Positions 17,658 to 26,337 are shown, numbered from the stretch's first letter. The stretch is 47,639 nt of DNA from Desulfuromonadales bacterium (GCA_013619105.1 JABXKU010000011.1:1-47639); one strand, 5' to 3'. Notes: generated from the sequence alone by a model not told the origin. Translations and numbers: made by a program.

Positions 17658-18469
17658 GTTCTGAACCTCTCTACCATATCGGCTTCAGTCGGCAAGACCT
17701 GGGTGAGCCTGCCCCTCTCATGGCCCTGCTCTGCGGCGACCCTGAACGCAGCCGGCAGATCGCCGAGCAGACTCCGGGGGTGACGTTACTCAAAACCCTG
17801 TCTCAGCAGCGCGGCCTGAACAGCTATCTGGTGAGTCTAGCGGATGGTCGTCCTCTGCTGATTTCCACCAGCGGCATGGGCGCACCTTCGTTGAGTATCG
17901 TAGTCAACGAACTCTATCAGGTCGGCATTCGGCAGATTATTCGAGTCGGCACCTGCGGCGCCATCGCAGACAACATAGCAACTGGCAGCCTGGTGATCAG
18001 TCGAGCGGCCCTCTGCCGCCAAGGAGCCGCCGAGGATATCGCCCCCCTTGAATATCCAGCCGCCGCCGACCCCTTTCTTACCGTCGCCCTAGTCGAAGCA
18101 GCTCGCGCCCTCCATGTGCCTTGGCATCTCGGCATCACCGCTTCTGTCGATACATTCTATGAAGGCCAGGAACGAACCCTGTCATCAGCCAACCCTCATC
18201 TGTTAAGACGGCTACAGGGCATCACCGAGGAATATCGACAACTCAACATCGCCAATTACGAGATGGAAGCCGCTACCCTATTCAAAATGGCGGGGGTGTA
18301 TAATTTTGCTGCAGCCTGCATCTGCGCAGTGCTAGCGGATCGCAGTCAAAGTGAGATAGTGGAGAGGGAAAAGAAAGAGCAGGCGGTTCGAGAGGCTATT
18401 CAAGTGGCCCTGCACGCGGCACTTCACAGCAACAAGCTGCCGGAATCACATCGATCAAAGCCTGAATAG
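17654..18469 (+). CDS. udp: Uridine phosphorylase-like nucleoside phosphorylase
   Basis: 271 residues from the ATG at 17654, overlapping the cdd TGA by 4 nt. Family motifs: LCGDPERSRQIAEQ (phosphate), IRVGTCGAI, and NYEMEAATLF, which binds the ribose and base. It splits uridine with phosphate to uracil and ribose 1-phosphate. Coupling with cytidine deaminase supports a pyrimidine rather than purine substrate; a broader specificity is possible. Confidence 0.88.
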   Translation: MSSEPLYHIGFSRQDLGEPAPLMALLCGDPERSRQIAEQTPGVTLLKTLSQQRGLNSYLVSLADGRPLLISTSGMGAPSLSIVVNELYQVGIRQIIRVGTCGAIADNIATGSLVISRAALCRQGAAEDIAPLEYPAAADPFLTVALVEAARALHVPWHLGITASVDTFYEGQERTLSSANPHLLRRLQGITEEYRQLNIANYEMEAATLFKMAGVYNFAAACICAVLADRSQSEIVEREKKEQAVREAIQVALHAALHSNKLPESHRSKPE

Positions 18470-18500
18470 AAAACTCTTGGGCTGAGGGACGGGCTAACAA

Positions 18501-20369
18501 CTAAAGGTGGGGTTGGTCACCGGATGCTGAGGATCCGAAACAGGAGAAAAAGACCGCTTCCGGTTCCCGGCTAGCAATAATGATTTGGTTTCTACCCCGC
18601 GCCTTAGCTTCGTACAGAGCCTGGTCGGCGCGGCGCACCAGATTCTCCGCCGACTCACCCGGCAGATGTTCCGCCACGCCGATGCTCATGGTGATCCGAT
18701 TGATGCTCTGTCCTTCAGCTCCGAAATGGAGGGCTTCCAGTTCACAGTTGACCCTTTCGTAGATTTCCACAGCGGTGGAATTCTGCCCTCCCGGTAAAAT
18801 AATGGTAAATTCCTCGCCGCCATAGCGGCAGGCGACATCCTTATCCCGCACACAAGAAAGCATGACTTGACCCAACGTGGACAGTACCCGATCACCCTCC
18901 TGGTGGCCGTAGCAATCATTGAACGCCTTGAAGTTATCCACATCCAACATCATCAAAGTCAGTTTATGGCCGAGCCGGTCAGTCCCTTCGATCTCCAGAT
19001 CAATTTGCGCTTCGAAATAGCGGCGATTGAAAAGCCCGGTCAGGCTGTCGGTTACGGCCAACTCTTTATGACGCCGCTCACTATGGCTCAACTGCTCCCG
19101 TTCCAGGCGCAACAGATTAATGCGATCAGCCAGGGCAAAGGACAGAAAAATGGCCTCCAGAGCCGAACCGATCTGAAAACTGTGAAACGTAGCATCGTTA
19201 AAAGGCAGCCAGCCCAAGAAGGTCAGGGAATAGACAAAACCGCATACCCCGTAAAGCCCCCAGGACAAAACCAAAAAACGAGCCGGACGATAGCCGCGAC
19301 ACCAACAGACTGCGGCAGCAGAGATCAGGGTAATGGGTACCAGACCACCAACCAGAAGATAACAGCGATTGAGGTAAGACATGGGCATAAAAGGCACTTG
19401 CAGCAGGACGGCCAGCATCAGCAGTAGCAGCCCTTGCATGGCGCGATCGGCCTGTGGTGCCCGTGCTTTAGTTTGCAAGAAAGAGCGGGCGAACAATACC
19501 AAGGCCATCAAACTGGCAGCCAGAGCCACTAAATTGAGACGCAACACCGAGGTCGGCGGATGGTCAATGAGAAATTCGTAGGTCAGCCGGTTAGCCCCTA
19601 AAAAGTAGACCCCGATCGCCGCAATGGAGGTCACATACCAGAGGTAACTGCGATCACGCAGGCAAAAGTAAAGAAACAGATTATACAGCAACAGGGCCAA
19701 CAAAAGACCAAGATATAGACCGAAACAGAGCATCCGCAGCGCCGAAGTCTCTAAATAGCTTTTGACGGTACAGATCACCGGATGCAGAAAAAACACACCA
19801 TCCGGGCGTAGGCGTAAATAAACGGTCTGTTCGGCTGGGGAGAGTTTCGGAATCCGGGCCAACAGCCCTTGGCGCTCAGAGTGACGCCCCCCGACGGGTC
19901 GAAATGCCTCGTAAAAGGGCATCGGCACGATCGTTGGCTGCGCCTTGGACGATGCGTCAGAAACCAGATAGGCGTCGACCTGATCAAAAAAGGGCCAACC
20001 AATATCGAGCAGCCAGGGAATCTTAGGGGACCAGGTAGAGGCGCTATTCGTCTGCTGGCTGAAGGAAAACCTAACCCAATAGGTGGAGGAAGTGACACCG
20101 CGATTAACGGTGGAGGAATGGATGGGAGAGAACGCAGCATTGAAGCTGGACTGAGCGACATCGCCGATGGCCCACTGCCCTTCGGCATCTTCCAGTATTT
20201 CCAGATGGGGACCGACCTCGTAATGTTCCGCGCCGTCACCAAGGGAGAGCCGCGACATCGCTCCTGCAGCCAGCCCATCGGTTGCCAAAATACCAGCAAA
20301 CAGACAGCAAACTATCAGCAGAAACCAAAAAGGTGAAACCCTTTGTCTGGATAGACCTGAGCAACACAT
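18501..20369 (-). CDS. Diguanylate cyclase with 7TMR-DISM sensor
   Basis: 622 residues. An N-terminal hydrophobic segment (about 12-35) is followed by a periplasmic 7TMR-DISMED2-type domain (about 45-200), seven transmembrane helices (about 205-405), a short coiled coil (LERE...ERRHKEL) and a GGDEF domain (about 440-600). The active site is RYGGEEF, with LDVDNFKAFNDCYGHQEGD for metal and GTP binding. RDKD lies five residues before GGEEF and is an inhibitory I-site (RxxD). It should make cyclic di-GMP in response to an extracellular ligand, probably a carbohydrate or similar small molecule. Confidence 0.93.
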   Translation of the reverse strand: MCCSGLSRQRVSPFWFLLIVCCLFAGILATDGLAAGAMSRLSLGDGAEHYEVGPHLEILEDAEGQWAIGDVAQSSFNAAFSPIHSSTVNRGVTSSTYWVRFSFSQQTNSASTWSPKIPWLLDIGWPFFDQVDAYLVSDASSKAQPTIVPMPFYEAFRPVGGRHSERQGLLARIPKLSPAEQTVYLRLRPDGVFFLHPVICTVKSYLETSALRMLCFGLYLGLLLALLLYNLFLYFCLRDRSYLWYVTSIAAIGVYFLGANRLTYEFLIDHPPTSVLRLNLVALAASLMALVLFARSFLQTKARAPQADRAMQGLLLLMLAVLLQVPFMPMSYLNRCYLLVGGLVPITLISAAAVCWCRGYRPARFLVLSWGLYGVCGFVYSLTFLGWLPFNDATFHSFQIGSALEAIFLSFALADRINLLRLEREQLSHSERRHKELAVTDSLTGLFNRRYFEAQIDLEIEGTDRLGHKLTLMMLDVDNFKAFNDCYGHQEGDRVLSTLGQVMLSCVRDKDVACRYGGEEFTIILPGGQNSTAVEIYERVNCELEALHFGAEGQSINRITMSIGVAEHLPGESAENLVRRADQALYEAKARGRNQIIIASREPEAVFFSCFGSSASGDQPHL

Positions 20370-20560
20370 CTCTTACCTGACACCCTGCAGCAAAATGGAG
20401 TTTGTCGACAGGAAGGAAGCACGGCACAAGGCCGTTGACTGGTGGAGGCAACCCAACAACTGAAAAAATTAACATTGTTTTATACCATGGCCATGCCACG
20501 TCTTGACAACAAAAATCTGCTAGCAGCCCCGATCTATCCCTGGATCTTGAAGAGGCCCCC

Positions 20561-20589
20561 TTGACAAACAGGAGGTAAGTGATTAGATT
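20561..20589 (+). promoter_or_regulatory. Likely sigma-70 promoter of the FmdB-like gene
   Basis: TTGACA (20561-20566) and TAGATT (20584-20589) are separated by 17 bp, 31 bp before the start codon. Confidence 0.55.
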
Positions 20590-20619
20590 AGCGACGATAA
20601 AAAACTTGGAGGTTGTCAC

Positions 20620-20874
20620 ATGCCGATGTACGAGTACCAATGCGAAGAGTGCGGTCTGGTGTTTGAAGCCAGACAAAAATTTTCCGATGCCCCGCTGACC
20701 GAATGCCAAGCCTGTGGCGGTCCGGTCAACAAACTGATTTCCCAAACCGCCTTTGCCCTTAAGGGCAGCGGCTGGTACGAACAGGGTTATTCAAAGACCG
20801 CTAGCAAACCAGCCTGCCCCTCTGCTGCTGCTGGCAAGGGTTGCGGCGGTTGCCCCAAAGCAGCCAACGAATAG
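20620..20874 (+). CDS. FmdB-family zinc-ribbon protein
   Basis: 84 residues. MPMYEYQCEECGLVFE followed by CQACGG gives the CxxC...CxxC zinc ribbon of the FmdB/putative regulatory family. The C-terminal tail is rich in Gly, Ala and Cys (KGCGGCP), which is common in delta-proteobacterial members. Role unknown; the family was named from a formamidase operon. Followed by a strong terminator, so it appears monocistronic. Confidence 0.88.
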   Translation: MPMYEYQCEECGLVFEARQKFSDAPLTECQACGGPVNKLISQTAFALKGSGWYEQGYSKTASKPACPSAAAGKGCGGCPKAANE

Positions 20875-20882
20875 CAGGCCCT

Positions 20883-20913
20883 AAAAATCCCCGGCTTATG
20901 GCTGGGGATTTTT
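20883..20913. terminator. Terminator after the FmdB-like gene
   Basis: AAAAATCCCC and GGGGATTTTT pair around a short loop, with the T tract completing the intrinsic terminator 9 bp after the stop codon. Confidence 0.85.
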
Positions 20914-21545
20914 GTATCGACCCTACGTCCCTAAGTTTGCGCCCTTGCTACGGGAGAACAAGCTGCAGTTCAAAAGCCTGTCGGCATTGACCGATTGCAG
21001 GCAGCTTGGCTATTCCGCCCACTGGACTCAGGGACACCCAGTTCTCCCCCAGCCGTGATTTTGCCAGAAACAACTGCAACGTCCCAACAACGACAGTATC
21101 GAAGCGATAGCGACCTGTAACGTCCCTACGCCACCGGGAACCTGGTCGCAACCAAAGCGTTCGACCTGAAACCGCGACGCTTTGTTTCCCCAACGCCGAC
21201 AGCCTTCCCTAGCAAGGCTTTTTGAGCGTCAAGGCGCTGAATCCATTTCCGAGCAAACCACCTCCCGACCGGCCAGGAATAACAGTTCATGAATTAGTCC
21301 ATCGGCAGCCCTTCCTCCCAAATGGCTCAGATTTCAGCGAAGGTTTGCCATGGCTATTGAACCACTGTTCAGCGACAATACCTTGAACGGACCGACCACA
21401 ATTCTCCCCCCTGAAGCCCTTTTTCTGGCTTTACAGAACCCGAGGCTTCTCGTATAGTTTTTCTCGGACTAGTGGTGAACCGGACGCAGGCAGGCTTGCG
21501 CAGTGCCGGACAAAGGTCACTTGAAATAAGGTTTGGGAGGAAAGC
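20914..21545. other. About 630 bp without a recognisable gene
   Basis: I see no convincing coding region here. An 81-codon minus-strand frame at 20948-21193 has no ribosome-binding site or motif. The sequence (A)ACGTCCC(T/A) occurs three times, at about 20925, 21079 and 21120. Just before the GcvH-like gene, 21470-21525 contains several short complementary pieces (AGTG/CACT, CCGG/CCGG, GCA/TGC) that could form a leader structure, but it matches no riboswitch I know. This may be decayed coding sequence. Confidence 0.4.
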
Positions 21546-21929
21546 GTGGAAATACCTGAAGAACTATTTTATACGGAAGAACACCTTTGGCTGCTGGTGG
21601 AAGGGGATACCGCCACCATCGGCGTGACAGAATATCTACAGGAAGATTTGGAAGAACTGGCCTCGGTCGAGATTCCCGAACAGGGCGATCTGCTGGAGCT
21701 TGGCGGCCCCATGGCCACAGCCGAGTCGATAAACAGACTGATTGACCTTTACGCCCCGCTAACTGGGGAGGTTCTTGAGACCAACGACGACTTGGCGGAC
21801 TCACCGGACTGGCTGCATCATTCGCCCTATGAAGACGGCTGGCTGCTGCGGATCAAAATCGCGGTTCCGGCGGAAACAGAGGACCTGCTCGAAAGCGACG
21901 ATTACCAGGACTTTGTCGACGGTTTTTAA
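21546..21929 (+). CDS. GcvH-like protein lacking the lipoyl-lysine
   Basis: 127 residues from a GTG preceded by GGGAGGAAAGC. The sequence follows the glycine cleavage H protein fold from end to end: YTEEHLWL, IGVTEYLQEDLEEL, then the hammerhead region ESINRLIDLYAPLTGEVLET. In true H proteins this reads ESVKAxSDxYxPxSGEV and the lysine carries lipoate. Here Asn63 stands at that lysine position with no gap in the alignment. The usual C-terminal SPYEDGWLLRI is kept. No gcvT, gcvP or lipoate ligase gene is adjacent. It cannot be lipoylated at the normal site, so a non-catalytic or carrier-independent role is likely. Confidence 0.82.
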   Translation: MEIPEELFYTEEHLWLLVEGDTATIGVTEYLQEDLEELASVEIPEQGDLLELGGPMATAESINRLIDLYAPLTGEVLETNDDLADSPDWLHHSPYEDGWLLRIKIAVPAETEDLLESDDYQDFVDGF

Positions 21930-21941
21930 AGTCAACAGAAC

Positions 21942-22769
21942 CTAACGGGCACCAAAGATGTCACCGCCGCGTTGCCCGCTGAGGGTCAAGCGATACTGGA
22001 AGAAAGCCATAATCTTTAGTTTGTCGTCCGTATAGGCGCTGGGCAGTTTCCCGTAAGGTGCACCGCGAAAGACTGCGGCCAGAGCTTCCCGGTCGAGACT
22101 CGGGAATCCAGACTTTTCTAAATGCTTCACGGATTCAACACTGCCGTCGCGATTAATGATGATTTCCAGTAGACAGACCCCCTGCTCCCTGCGCTTCGCC
22201 GCCTGTGGTGGGTAATTCCAAACATTGTAGATATTGTTTCGAAAACGTTCGAAAAACGATAACAGCACATCCTTTTCCGTGTCGAGCCAGACCGCATCCC
22301 CTTCCTCGACATCCTCGCGATATTTACTCCGCCATTCTTCTTGATAACGGGACTGGGTGTTCTGCGCCAGGTTAAGATCGATAGCTGAGGGATCGGGCAA
22401 AGGGGCCGAGCCGGGCGCCTTACTGATCGGAGAAGGCTGGCGGGGCTGCGGTGGCGGTGGCGGTGGCGGAACCGGCAACCGATCCTCGGGCGCATCACCC
22501 TTGGGAGCAACCTCTTTCGGCACCGTACGATCCTGCGGGCCAAGACGCTTGGCCGGTGTTTTACGGGGCTCTGGCTGCTCCGGCTGAGGCGGCAGATCGA
22601 GTTCCCGTTCACGGGCCTGCGGCGGACGCACCTCGACGATTACCGGATCCTTCTGCCTTAGATCGCTCAATGAACGAGCGGGAAGAAAGTGCAGCAACAG
22701 AAAATGCAGCAATATAGAACAGAGAATGAATCCTGCGAGAACGGCATCATGCCGACCATGAATATTCAT
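21942..22769 (-). CDS. TonB-like energy transducer
   Basis: 275 residues. One N-terminal transmembrane helix (about 11-29, VLAGFILCSILLHFLLLHFL region), then a Pro/Arg/Lys-rich linker with PPPPPPPQ that spans the periplasm, then a C-terminal TonB domain with LLEIIINRDGSVESVKHLEK and PSLDREALAAV. It would couple the proton motive force to outer-membrane receptors or act in a TolA-like way. No exbB/exbD is adjacent, so the partner is unknown. Convergent with the GcvH-like gene. Confidence 0.85.
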   Translation of the reverse strand: MNIHGRHDAVLAGFILCSILLHFLLLHFLPARSLSDLRQKDPVIVEVRPPQARERELDLPPQPEQPEPRKTPAKRLGPQDRTVPKEVAPKGDAPEDRLPVPPPPPPPQPRQPSPISKAPGSAPLPDPSAIDLNLAQNTQSRYQEEWRSKYREDVEEGDAVWLDTEKDVLLSFFERFRNNIYNVWNYPPQAAKRREQGVCLLEIIINRDGSVESVKHLEKSGFPSLDREALAAVFRGAPYGKLPSAYTDDKLKIMAFFQYRLTLSGQRGGDIFGAR

Positions 22770-22856
22770 TGTGGGTAGCAGGCTCCAGCTATAGTTTAGT
22801 TATCGTACGCATTATACAATAAGCCCGAAACAGGATGCCAGTAAAGATTCAGCCGA

Positions 22857-22872
22857 CCCCTGTCAACAGGGG
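22857..22872. promoter_or_regulatory. Perfect palindrome upstream of the pta promoter
   Basis: CCCCTGTCAACAGGGG is an inverted repeat (7-bp arms, 2-bp centre) ending 20 bp before the -35 box. It could bind a dimeric regulator or form a small hairpin; which protein is unknown. Confidence 0.35.
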
Positions 22873-22892
22873 GCTTGAGGGGACAAAATAGG

Positions 22893-22921
22893 TTGACCCT
22901 CGGTATTCCATAACGTATAAA
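22893..22921 (+). promoter_or_regulatory. Sigma-70-type promoter of pta
   Basis: TTGACC (22893-22898) and TATAAA (22916-22921) with a 17-bp spacer, about 50 bp before the start codon. Confidence 0.7.
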
Positions 22922-22970
22922 AGGGACCGCTAACGTCTATTCATTCCCTGCTGCCACGAAGGAGGAAGCA

Positions 22971-23972
22971 ATGCATTTAGTAGATCAGATAAAGGCAAAA
23001 GCCCGTCAGAGCCTGCAAACTGTCGTACTGCCCGAAGGTTACGATGACCGCATGATTCAGGCCGCTGGCCCGATCGCCAAGGACAATCTTGCTAATGTCG
23101 TACTGCTTGGTGAACCCGCGGCCCTACAGGCCAAAGCTGCTGAACTCGGTGTTTCCCTTGAGGGCGTCACCCTGCTCGATCCCAAAAGCGCACCTCAGCT
23201 CGACGCCTATGCCGACGAGTTGGTAGAAATCCGCAAGAAAAAGGGCCTGTCCCGTGAAGACGCCCTGAAGCTGCTAACTGGCGACGACAATCTGTTCTTC
23301 GGTGCCATGATGGTCCGCAAGGGCGATGCTGGCGGCTGTGTCGCCGGTGCATACAACACCACCGGCAATGTGCTGCGCGCCGCATTCCAGGTCATTGGAC
23401 CTGCGCCTGGCATGAAAACCGTCTCGTCCTGCTTTATCATGGTAACCAACACCCCTGAATACGGTGAAAACGGCTCCATGCTATTTGCCGACTGCGCCGT
23501 CAATCCCAATCCCGATGCCCGCGCTCTGGCAGAAATCGCTATTTCGACCGCCCGCAGCTGCAAAAGCTTCCTCGGTGTCGATGCGCGAGTGGCCATGCTC
23601 TCCTTCTCCACCAAAGGTAGCGCCAAGCACGCAGACGCAGACAAGGTCATTGAAGCTCTGGCCATCGCCAAAGAGATGGCCCCCGAGCTCCAGATCGACG
23701 GAGAGCTGCAGGCCGATGCCGCCCTGGTACCCAAGGTCGGCGCCAGCAAGGCTCCCGGTTCGACGGTAGCGGGCAAGGCCAACACCCTGGTCTTCCCCAC
23801 CCTGGACGCCGGCAATATCGGGTACAAATTGGTCCAGCGCCTGGCCGGTGCCGAAGCCGTTGGCCCGATCATTCAGGGCTTAGGCAAGCCGGTTAACGAC
23901 CTGTCCCGCGGTTGCTCGGTAGACGACATCATCAATGTCACAGCCATCACTGCTGTTCAGGCTCAGGGCTGA
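22971..23972 (+). CDS. pta: Phosphate acetyltransferase
   Basis: 333 residues, the short form with only the catalytic PTA/PTB domain. It opens with [18 protein letters not shown] and has [19 protein letters not shown] and the C-terminal [17 protein letters not shown], a family signature. It interconverts acetyl-CoA and acetyl phosphate. Preceded by GGAGGAAGCA. It faces ackA across a shared terminator, so the two acetate genes are convergent rather than in one operon. Confidence 0.97.
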   Translation: MHLVDQIKAKARQSLQTVVLPEGYDDRMIQAAGPIAKDNLANVVLLGEPAALQAKAAELGVSLEGVTLLDPKSAPQLDAYADELVEIRKKKGLSREDALKLLTGDDNLFFGAMMVRKGDAGGCVAGAYNTTGNVLRAAFQVIGPAPGMKTVSSCFIMVTNTPEYGENGSMLFADCAVNPNPDARALAEIAISTARSCKSFLGVDARVAMLSFSTKGSAKHADADKVIEALAIAKEMAPELQIDGELQADAALVPKVGASKAPGSTVAGKANTLVFPTLDAGNIGYKLVQRLAGAEAVGPIIQGLGKPVNDLSRGCSVDDIINVTAITAVQAQG

Positions 23973-23999
23973 CCACAGGCCTCAACGCAATCAGCAAAC

Positions 24000-24036
24000 A
24001 AAAAAGGCCGGTGGAAATTTCCACCGGCCTTTTTTT
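24000..24036. terminator. Bidirectional terminator between pta and ackA
   Basis: AGGCCGGTGGAAATTTCCACCGGCCT is a perfect palindrome flanked by six A on the left and T on the right; it serves both convergent genes. Confidence 0.92.
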
Positions 24037-24059
24037 ATGCAACGCTTTGAATCAACTTA

Positions 24060-25322
24060 CTAGCGTTCGTAGTCCTTCGATTTGAAGCTGTAGTCGAAGT
24101 CCATGTGATCGCAGTAGGTGCTTTCCAGAATGCCAACCACGTCTTCAGTGAAGACCAGCTCTTCGTCGGTAGGGATAACAAATACCTTGACCGGCGAATC
24201 GGGAGTGGAGATTTCCACTTCGGCTTTTTTGGTACGGGTCTTGAGGTTCTTTGTCTTGTCGATCTTGATACCCAAGGCCTCAAGCCCTTCGAGAGCCTGC
24301 TGACGAATTTCGGAGCCCATTTCGCCAACACCGGCAGTAAAGACGATAGCGTCGACTTTACCCAACACTGCCATGTAGGAACCGATATATTTCCTGATGC
24401 GATAGCATTCGATATCATGGGCCAGTTTGCAGCGCTTGTCGCCGGCATCGATGCCGTTTCCGATATCGCGGCGGTCGGTGTACTGACCGGTGATGCCGAG
24501 CAGACCGGACTTCTTGTTCAGAATGCTGTCCATCTCTTTGGCAGAGTAGCCTTCGACCTGCATCATGAAGGTAGGAATCGCAGGATCGATATCGCCACAG
24601 CGGGTGCCCATAACGGCGCCCTCCAGCGGAGTCATGCCCATGCTGGTATCGACACAGACACCACCGCGAATGGCCGCGTGGGAGGCGCCATTACCGATGT
24701 GCAGAGTAATGACATTACACTCCTTCGGATCCTTATCGAGCAGTACGGCAGCCCGCTTGGATACGTACAGATGGGAAGTGCCGTGAAAACCGTACCGACG
24801 CACGCTGTGCTTTTCGTACCACTCGTAAGGCAAGGGGTACATAAAGGCTTCTTCAGGCATAGTCTGATGGAAAGCGGTATCGAAGATGGCTACGTGGGGC
24901 ACATTAGGCAGCACTTTTTGGGCCGCTTCGATACCCATGATGTTGGGCGGGTTATGCAGAGGGGCTAGATGCTGCACCTCTTTGATCCCATCGAGTACGG
25001 CCTTATCGATCAGCACCGAAGCGGCAAATTTTTCCCCCCCGTGGACCACACGATGGCCGACCGCGGAGATTTCATCCATCGCCTTAACGACGCCGACTTC
25101 TGGGTCGGTCAGGGTCTTGATGATCAGGCCGATGGCAACGGTATGATCGGAGCAATCCTGAGCAAATTTATAGTCGTCGCGGCCGGGTACTTCATGGGCA
25201 ATGAAGGACTCGCCGATGCCGACCCTTTCAACCACACCTTTGGCGATAACGACCTTTTTGTCCCAGTTATAAAGCTGATATTTTACCGATGAACTGCCAC
25301 AATTTAGTGCAAGAATATCCAT
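24060..25322 (-). CDS. ackA: Acetate kinase
   Basis: 420 residues from the ATG at 25322, which follows AAGGAGAAAACGC; a longer frame upstream is not needed. MDILALNCGSSSVKYQLY is the phosphate-binding start of the family, RRYGFHGTSH the second signature, and FTAGVGEMGSEIRQ the third. It makes ATP from acetyl phosphate and ADP, or activates acetate in reverse. Acetate-using Desulfuromonadia rely on it with Pta. Confidence 0.97.
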   Translation of the reverse strand: MDILALNCGSSSVKYQLYNWDKKVVIAKGVVERVGIGESFIAHEVPGRDDYKFAQDCSDHTVAIGLIIKTLTDPEVGVVKAMDEISAVGHRVVHGGEKFAASVLIDKAVLDGIKEVQHLAPLHNPPNIMGIEAAQKVLPNVPHVAIFDTAFHQTMPEEAFMYPLPYEWYEKHSVRRYGFHGTSHLYVSKRAAVLLDKDPKECNVITLHIGNGASHAAIRGGVCVDTSMGMTPLEGAVMGTRCGDIDPAIPTFMMQVEGYSAKEMDSILNKKSGLLGITGQYTDRRDIGNGIDAGDKRCKLAHDIECYRIRKYIGSYMAVLGKVDAIVFTAGVGEMGSEIRQQALEGLEALGIKIDKTKNLKTRTKKAEVEISTPDSPVKVFVIPTDEELVFTEDVVGILESTYCDHMDFDYSFKSKDYER

Positions 25323-25440
25323 GCGTTTTCTCCTTAGCTTTTTTGTTAGGCAAACCATCAAATGGACGCCTAACTCTTGAACAATAAAACGCTTTTTTAC
25401 AAAAAAAGCGCCTTCCAGATCCGGTACAAACTTCGAAATA

Positions 25441-25504
25441 CTAAAGCAGAGACCTTGGAATTGCAAGGGCTTTTATGGACCGACATAGCAATCGGCTGCT
25501 TTAG
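25441..25504. other. Possible three-way-junction structure between ackA and ferredoxin
   Basis: A 9-bp perfect closing stem CTAAAGCAG (25441-25449) / CTGCTTTAG (25496-25504) encloses two hairpins, CCTTG/CAAGG (25453-25457 with 25464-25468) and CCGA/TCGG (25480-25483 with 25492-25495). It could be a structured leader of ackA (minus strand) or a DNA site; it lies upstream of the ferredoxin promoter. It matches no riboswitch I recognise. Confidence 0.35.
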
Positions 25505-25506
25505 GG

Positions 25507-25536
25507 TGGACAAGCAAACTGGAGCTGTTGTATATA
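25507..25536 (+). promoter_or_regulatory. Promoter of the ferredoxin pair
   Basis: TGGACA (25507-25512) and TATATA (25531-25536) with an 18-bp spacer, each five of six to consensus. The leader would start with the hairpin GTGGC-ATCAA-GCCAC (25544-25558). Confidence 0.6.
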
Positions 25537-25591
25537 TACCGCTGTGGCATCAAGCCACGGTTCCTATCTTAAAGCAAAGGAGGTGAATCCC

Positions 25592-25762
25592 TTGGCCTAT
25601 ACAATTACTGAAGAATGCATCAATTGTGGAATGTGCGACGATGAGTGCCCTCTGGGCGCCATCGCAGAGAAGGGCGACATCCGCGTCATCAACGCCGATG
25701 AGTGCACCGACTGTGGCGCTTGCGTTGACTGCTGTCCCGTAGACGCGATCAAGGCTCCCTAA
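25592..25762 (+). CDS. 2[4Fe-4S] ferredoxin, copy 1
   Basis: 56 residues, clostridial type. I chose the TTG at 25592 because AAAGGAGGTGAATCCC precedes it and the protein then starts MAYTITEECINCG exactly like its neighbour. The two cluster motifs are CINCGMCDDECP and CTDCGACVDCCP (each C-x2-C-x2-C-x3-CP-type). It is a cytoplasmic low-potential electron carrier. The start codon TTG, against ATG in copy 2, may lower its expression. Confidence 0.93.
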   Translation: MAYTITEECINCGMCDDECPLGAIAEKGDIRVINADECTDCGACVDCCPVDAIKAP

Positions 25763-25872
25763 TAATAAAGCAGAGAAGGAGAGACTTCAGGGGACCCCCT
25801 ATTTCTCTTTTTCCATCATGCTTCACACATTAAAACGATGAATCTTATCTTAACACAAAGGATGTGACCCCC

Positions 25873-26043
25873 ATGGCCTATACCATCACTGATGAATGCA
25901 TCAACTGCGGCGCTTGCGACGACTCCTGTCCTCTGGGTGCCATTGCAGAGAAGGGCGACATCCGCGTGATCAACGCTGATGAGTGCACCGATTGCGGCGC
26001 TTGCGTTGACTGCTGCCCAGTAGACTGCATCAAAGCTCCCTGA
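25873..26043 (+). CDS. 2[4Fe-4S] ferredoxin, copy 2
   Basis: 56 residues from an ATG after AAAGGATGTGACCCCC. It differs from copy 1 at only four positions: E7D, M14A, E18S and A52C. The last gives VDCIKAP at the C-terminus and so one cysteine more than copy 1. Cluster motifs are CINCGACDDSCP and CTDCGACVDCCP. The near identity of the DNA shows a recent tandem duplication. A terminator follows. Confidence 0.93.
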   Translation: MAYTITDECINCGACDDSCPLGAIAEKGDIRVINADECTDCGACVDCCPVDCIKAP

Positions 26044-26052
26044 TCAAAAAGC

Positions 26053-26084
26053 AGAGAGGAGCGCCCCTAAAGGCGCTCCTCTCT
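26053..26084 (+). terminator. Terminator after the second ferredoxin
   Basis: AGAGAGGAGCGCC (26053-26065) pairs with GGCGCTCCTCTCT (26072-26084); a short pyrimidine-rich tail (TCCTTT) follows, so termination is probably good but not perfect. Confidence 0.75.
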
Positions 26085-26112
26085 TCCTTTAACAAGCTCC
26101 GAAGGGGAACGC

Positions 26113-26304
26113 ATGGGAATACCCGGCACCTTTGAACTAATCCTGATCCTAGCCGTGGTTGTTCTGATTTTCGGTGGCCGCAAACTGCCTGAAATAGGGT
26201 CTGCTCTTGGTAAAGGCATTACCAATTTCCGCAGAAGCCTGCAGGGCAAAGACGAAATTGACGTCACCCCGGAAACCAAAAAAGACGATGAGCCCAAACC
26301 CTGA
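26113..26304 (+). CDS. tatA: Twin-arginine translocase subunit TatA/E
   Basis: 63 residues. One transmembrane helix (ELILILAVVVLIFGGRKLPE) with the FGxxKLPE hinge, then an amphipathic helix (GSALGKGITNFRRSLQG) and an acidic tail. It forms the translocation pore for folded proteins such as the Tat-signal protein ActB encoded in this window. tatB and tatC are not here. Confidence 0.93.
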   Translation: MGIPGTFELILILAVVVLIFGGRKLPEIGSALGKGITNFRRSLQGKDEIDVTPETKKDDEPKP

Positions 26305-26337
26305 CTGACCGTCTCGTCCGGGAATTTACCATTAATG

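Noticed and set aside
20925-21127. Three ACGTCCC motifs
   Set aside because: Irregular spacing (about 154 and 41 bp) and no common flanks; not a CRISPR or a defined repeat.
20948-21193. 81-codon minus-strand frame
   Set aside because: No ribosome-binding site, no motif, and no neighbour on its strand; left as part of the gene-free stretch.
21440-21545. Glycine riboswitch before the GcvH-like gene
   Set aside because: The conserved glycine aptamer sequence is absent; only short, weak pairings are seen.
25389-25411. CGCTTTTTT/AAAAAAGCG inverted repeat as an ackA or ferredoxin terminator
   Set aside because: It lies between two divergent starts where no transcript should end, and the stem is nearly all A-T; kept only as a note.
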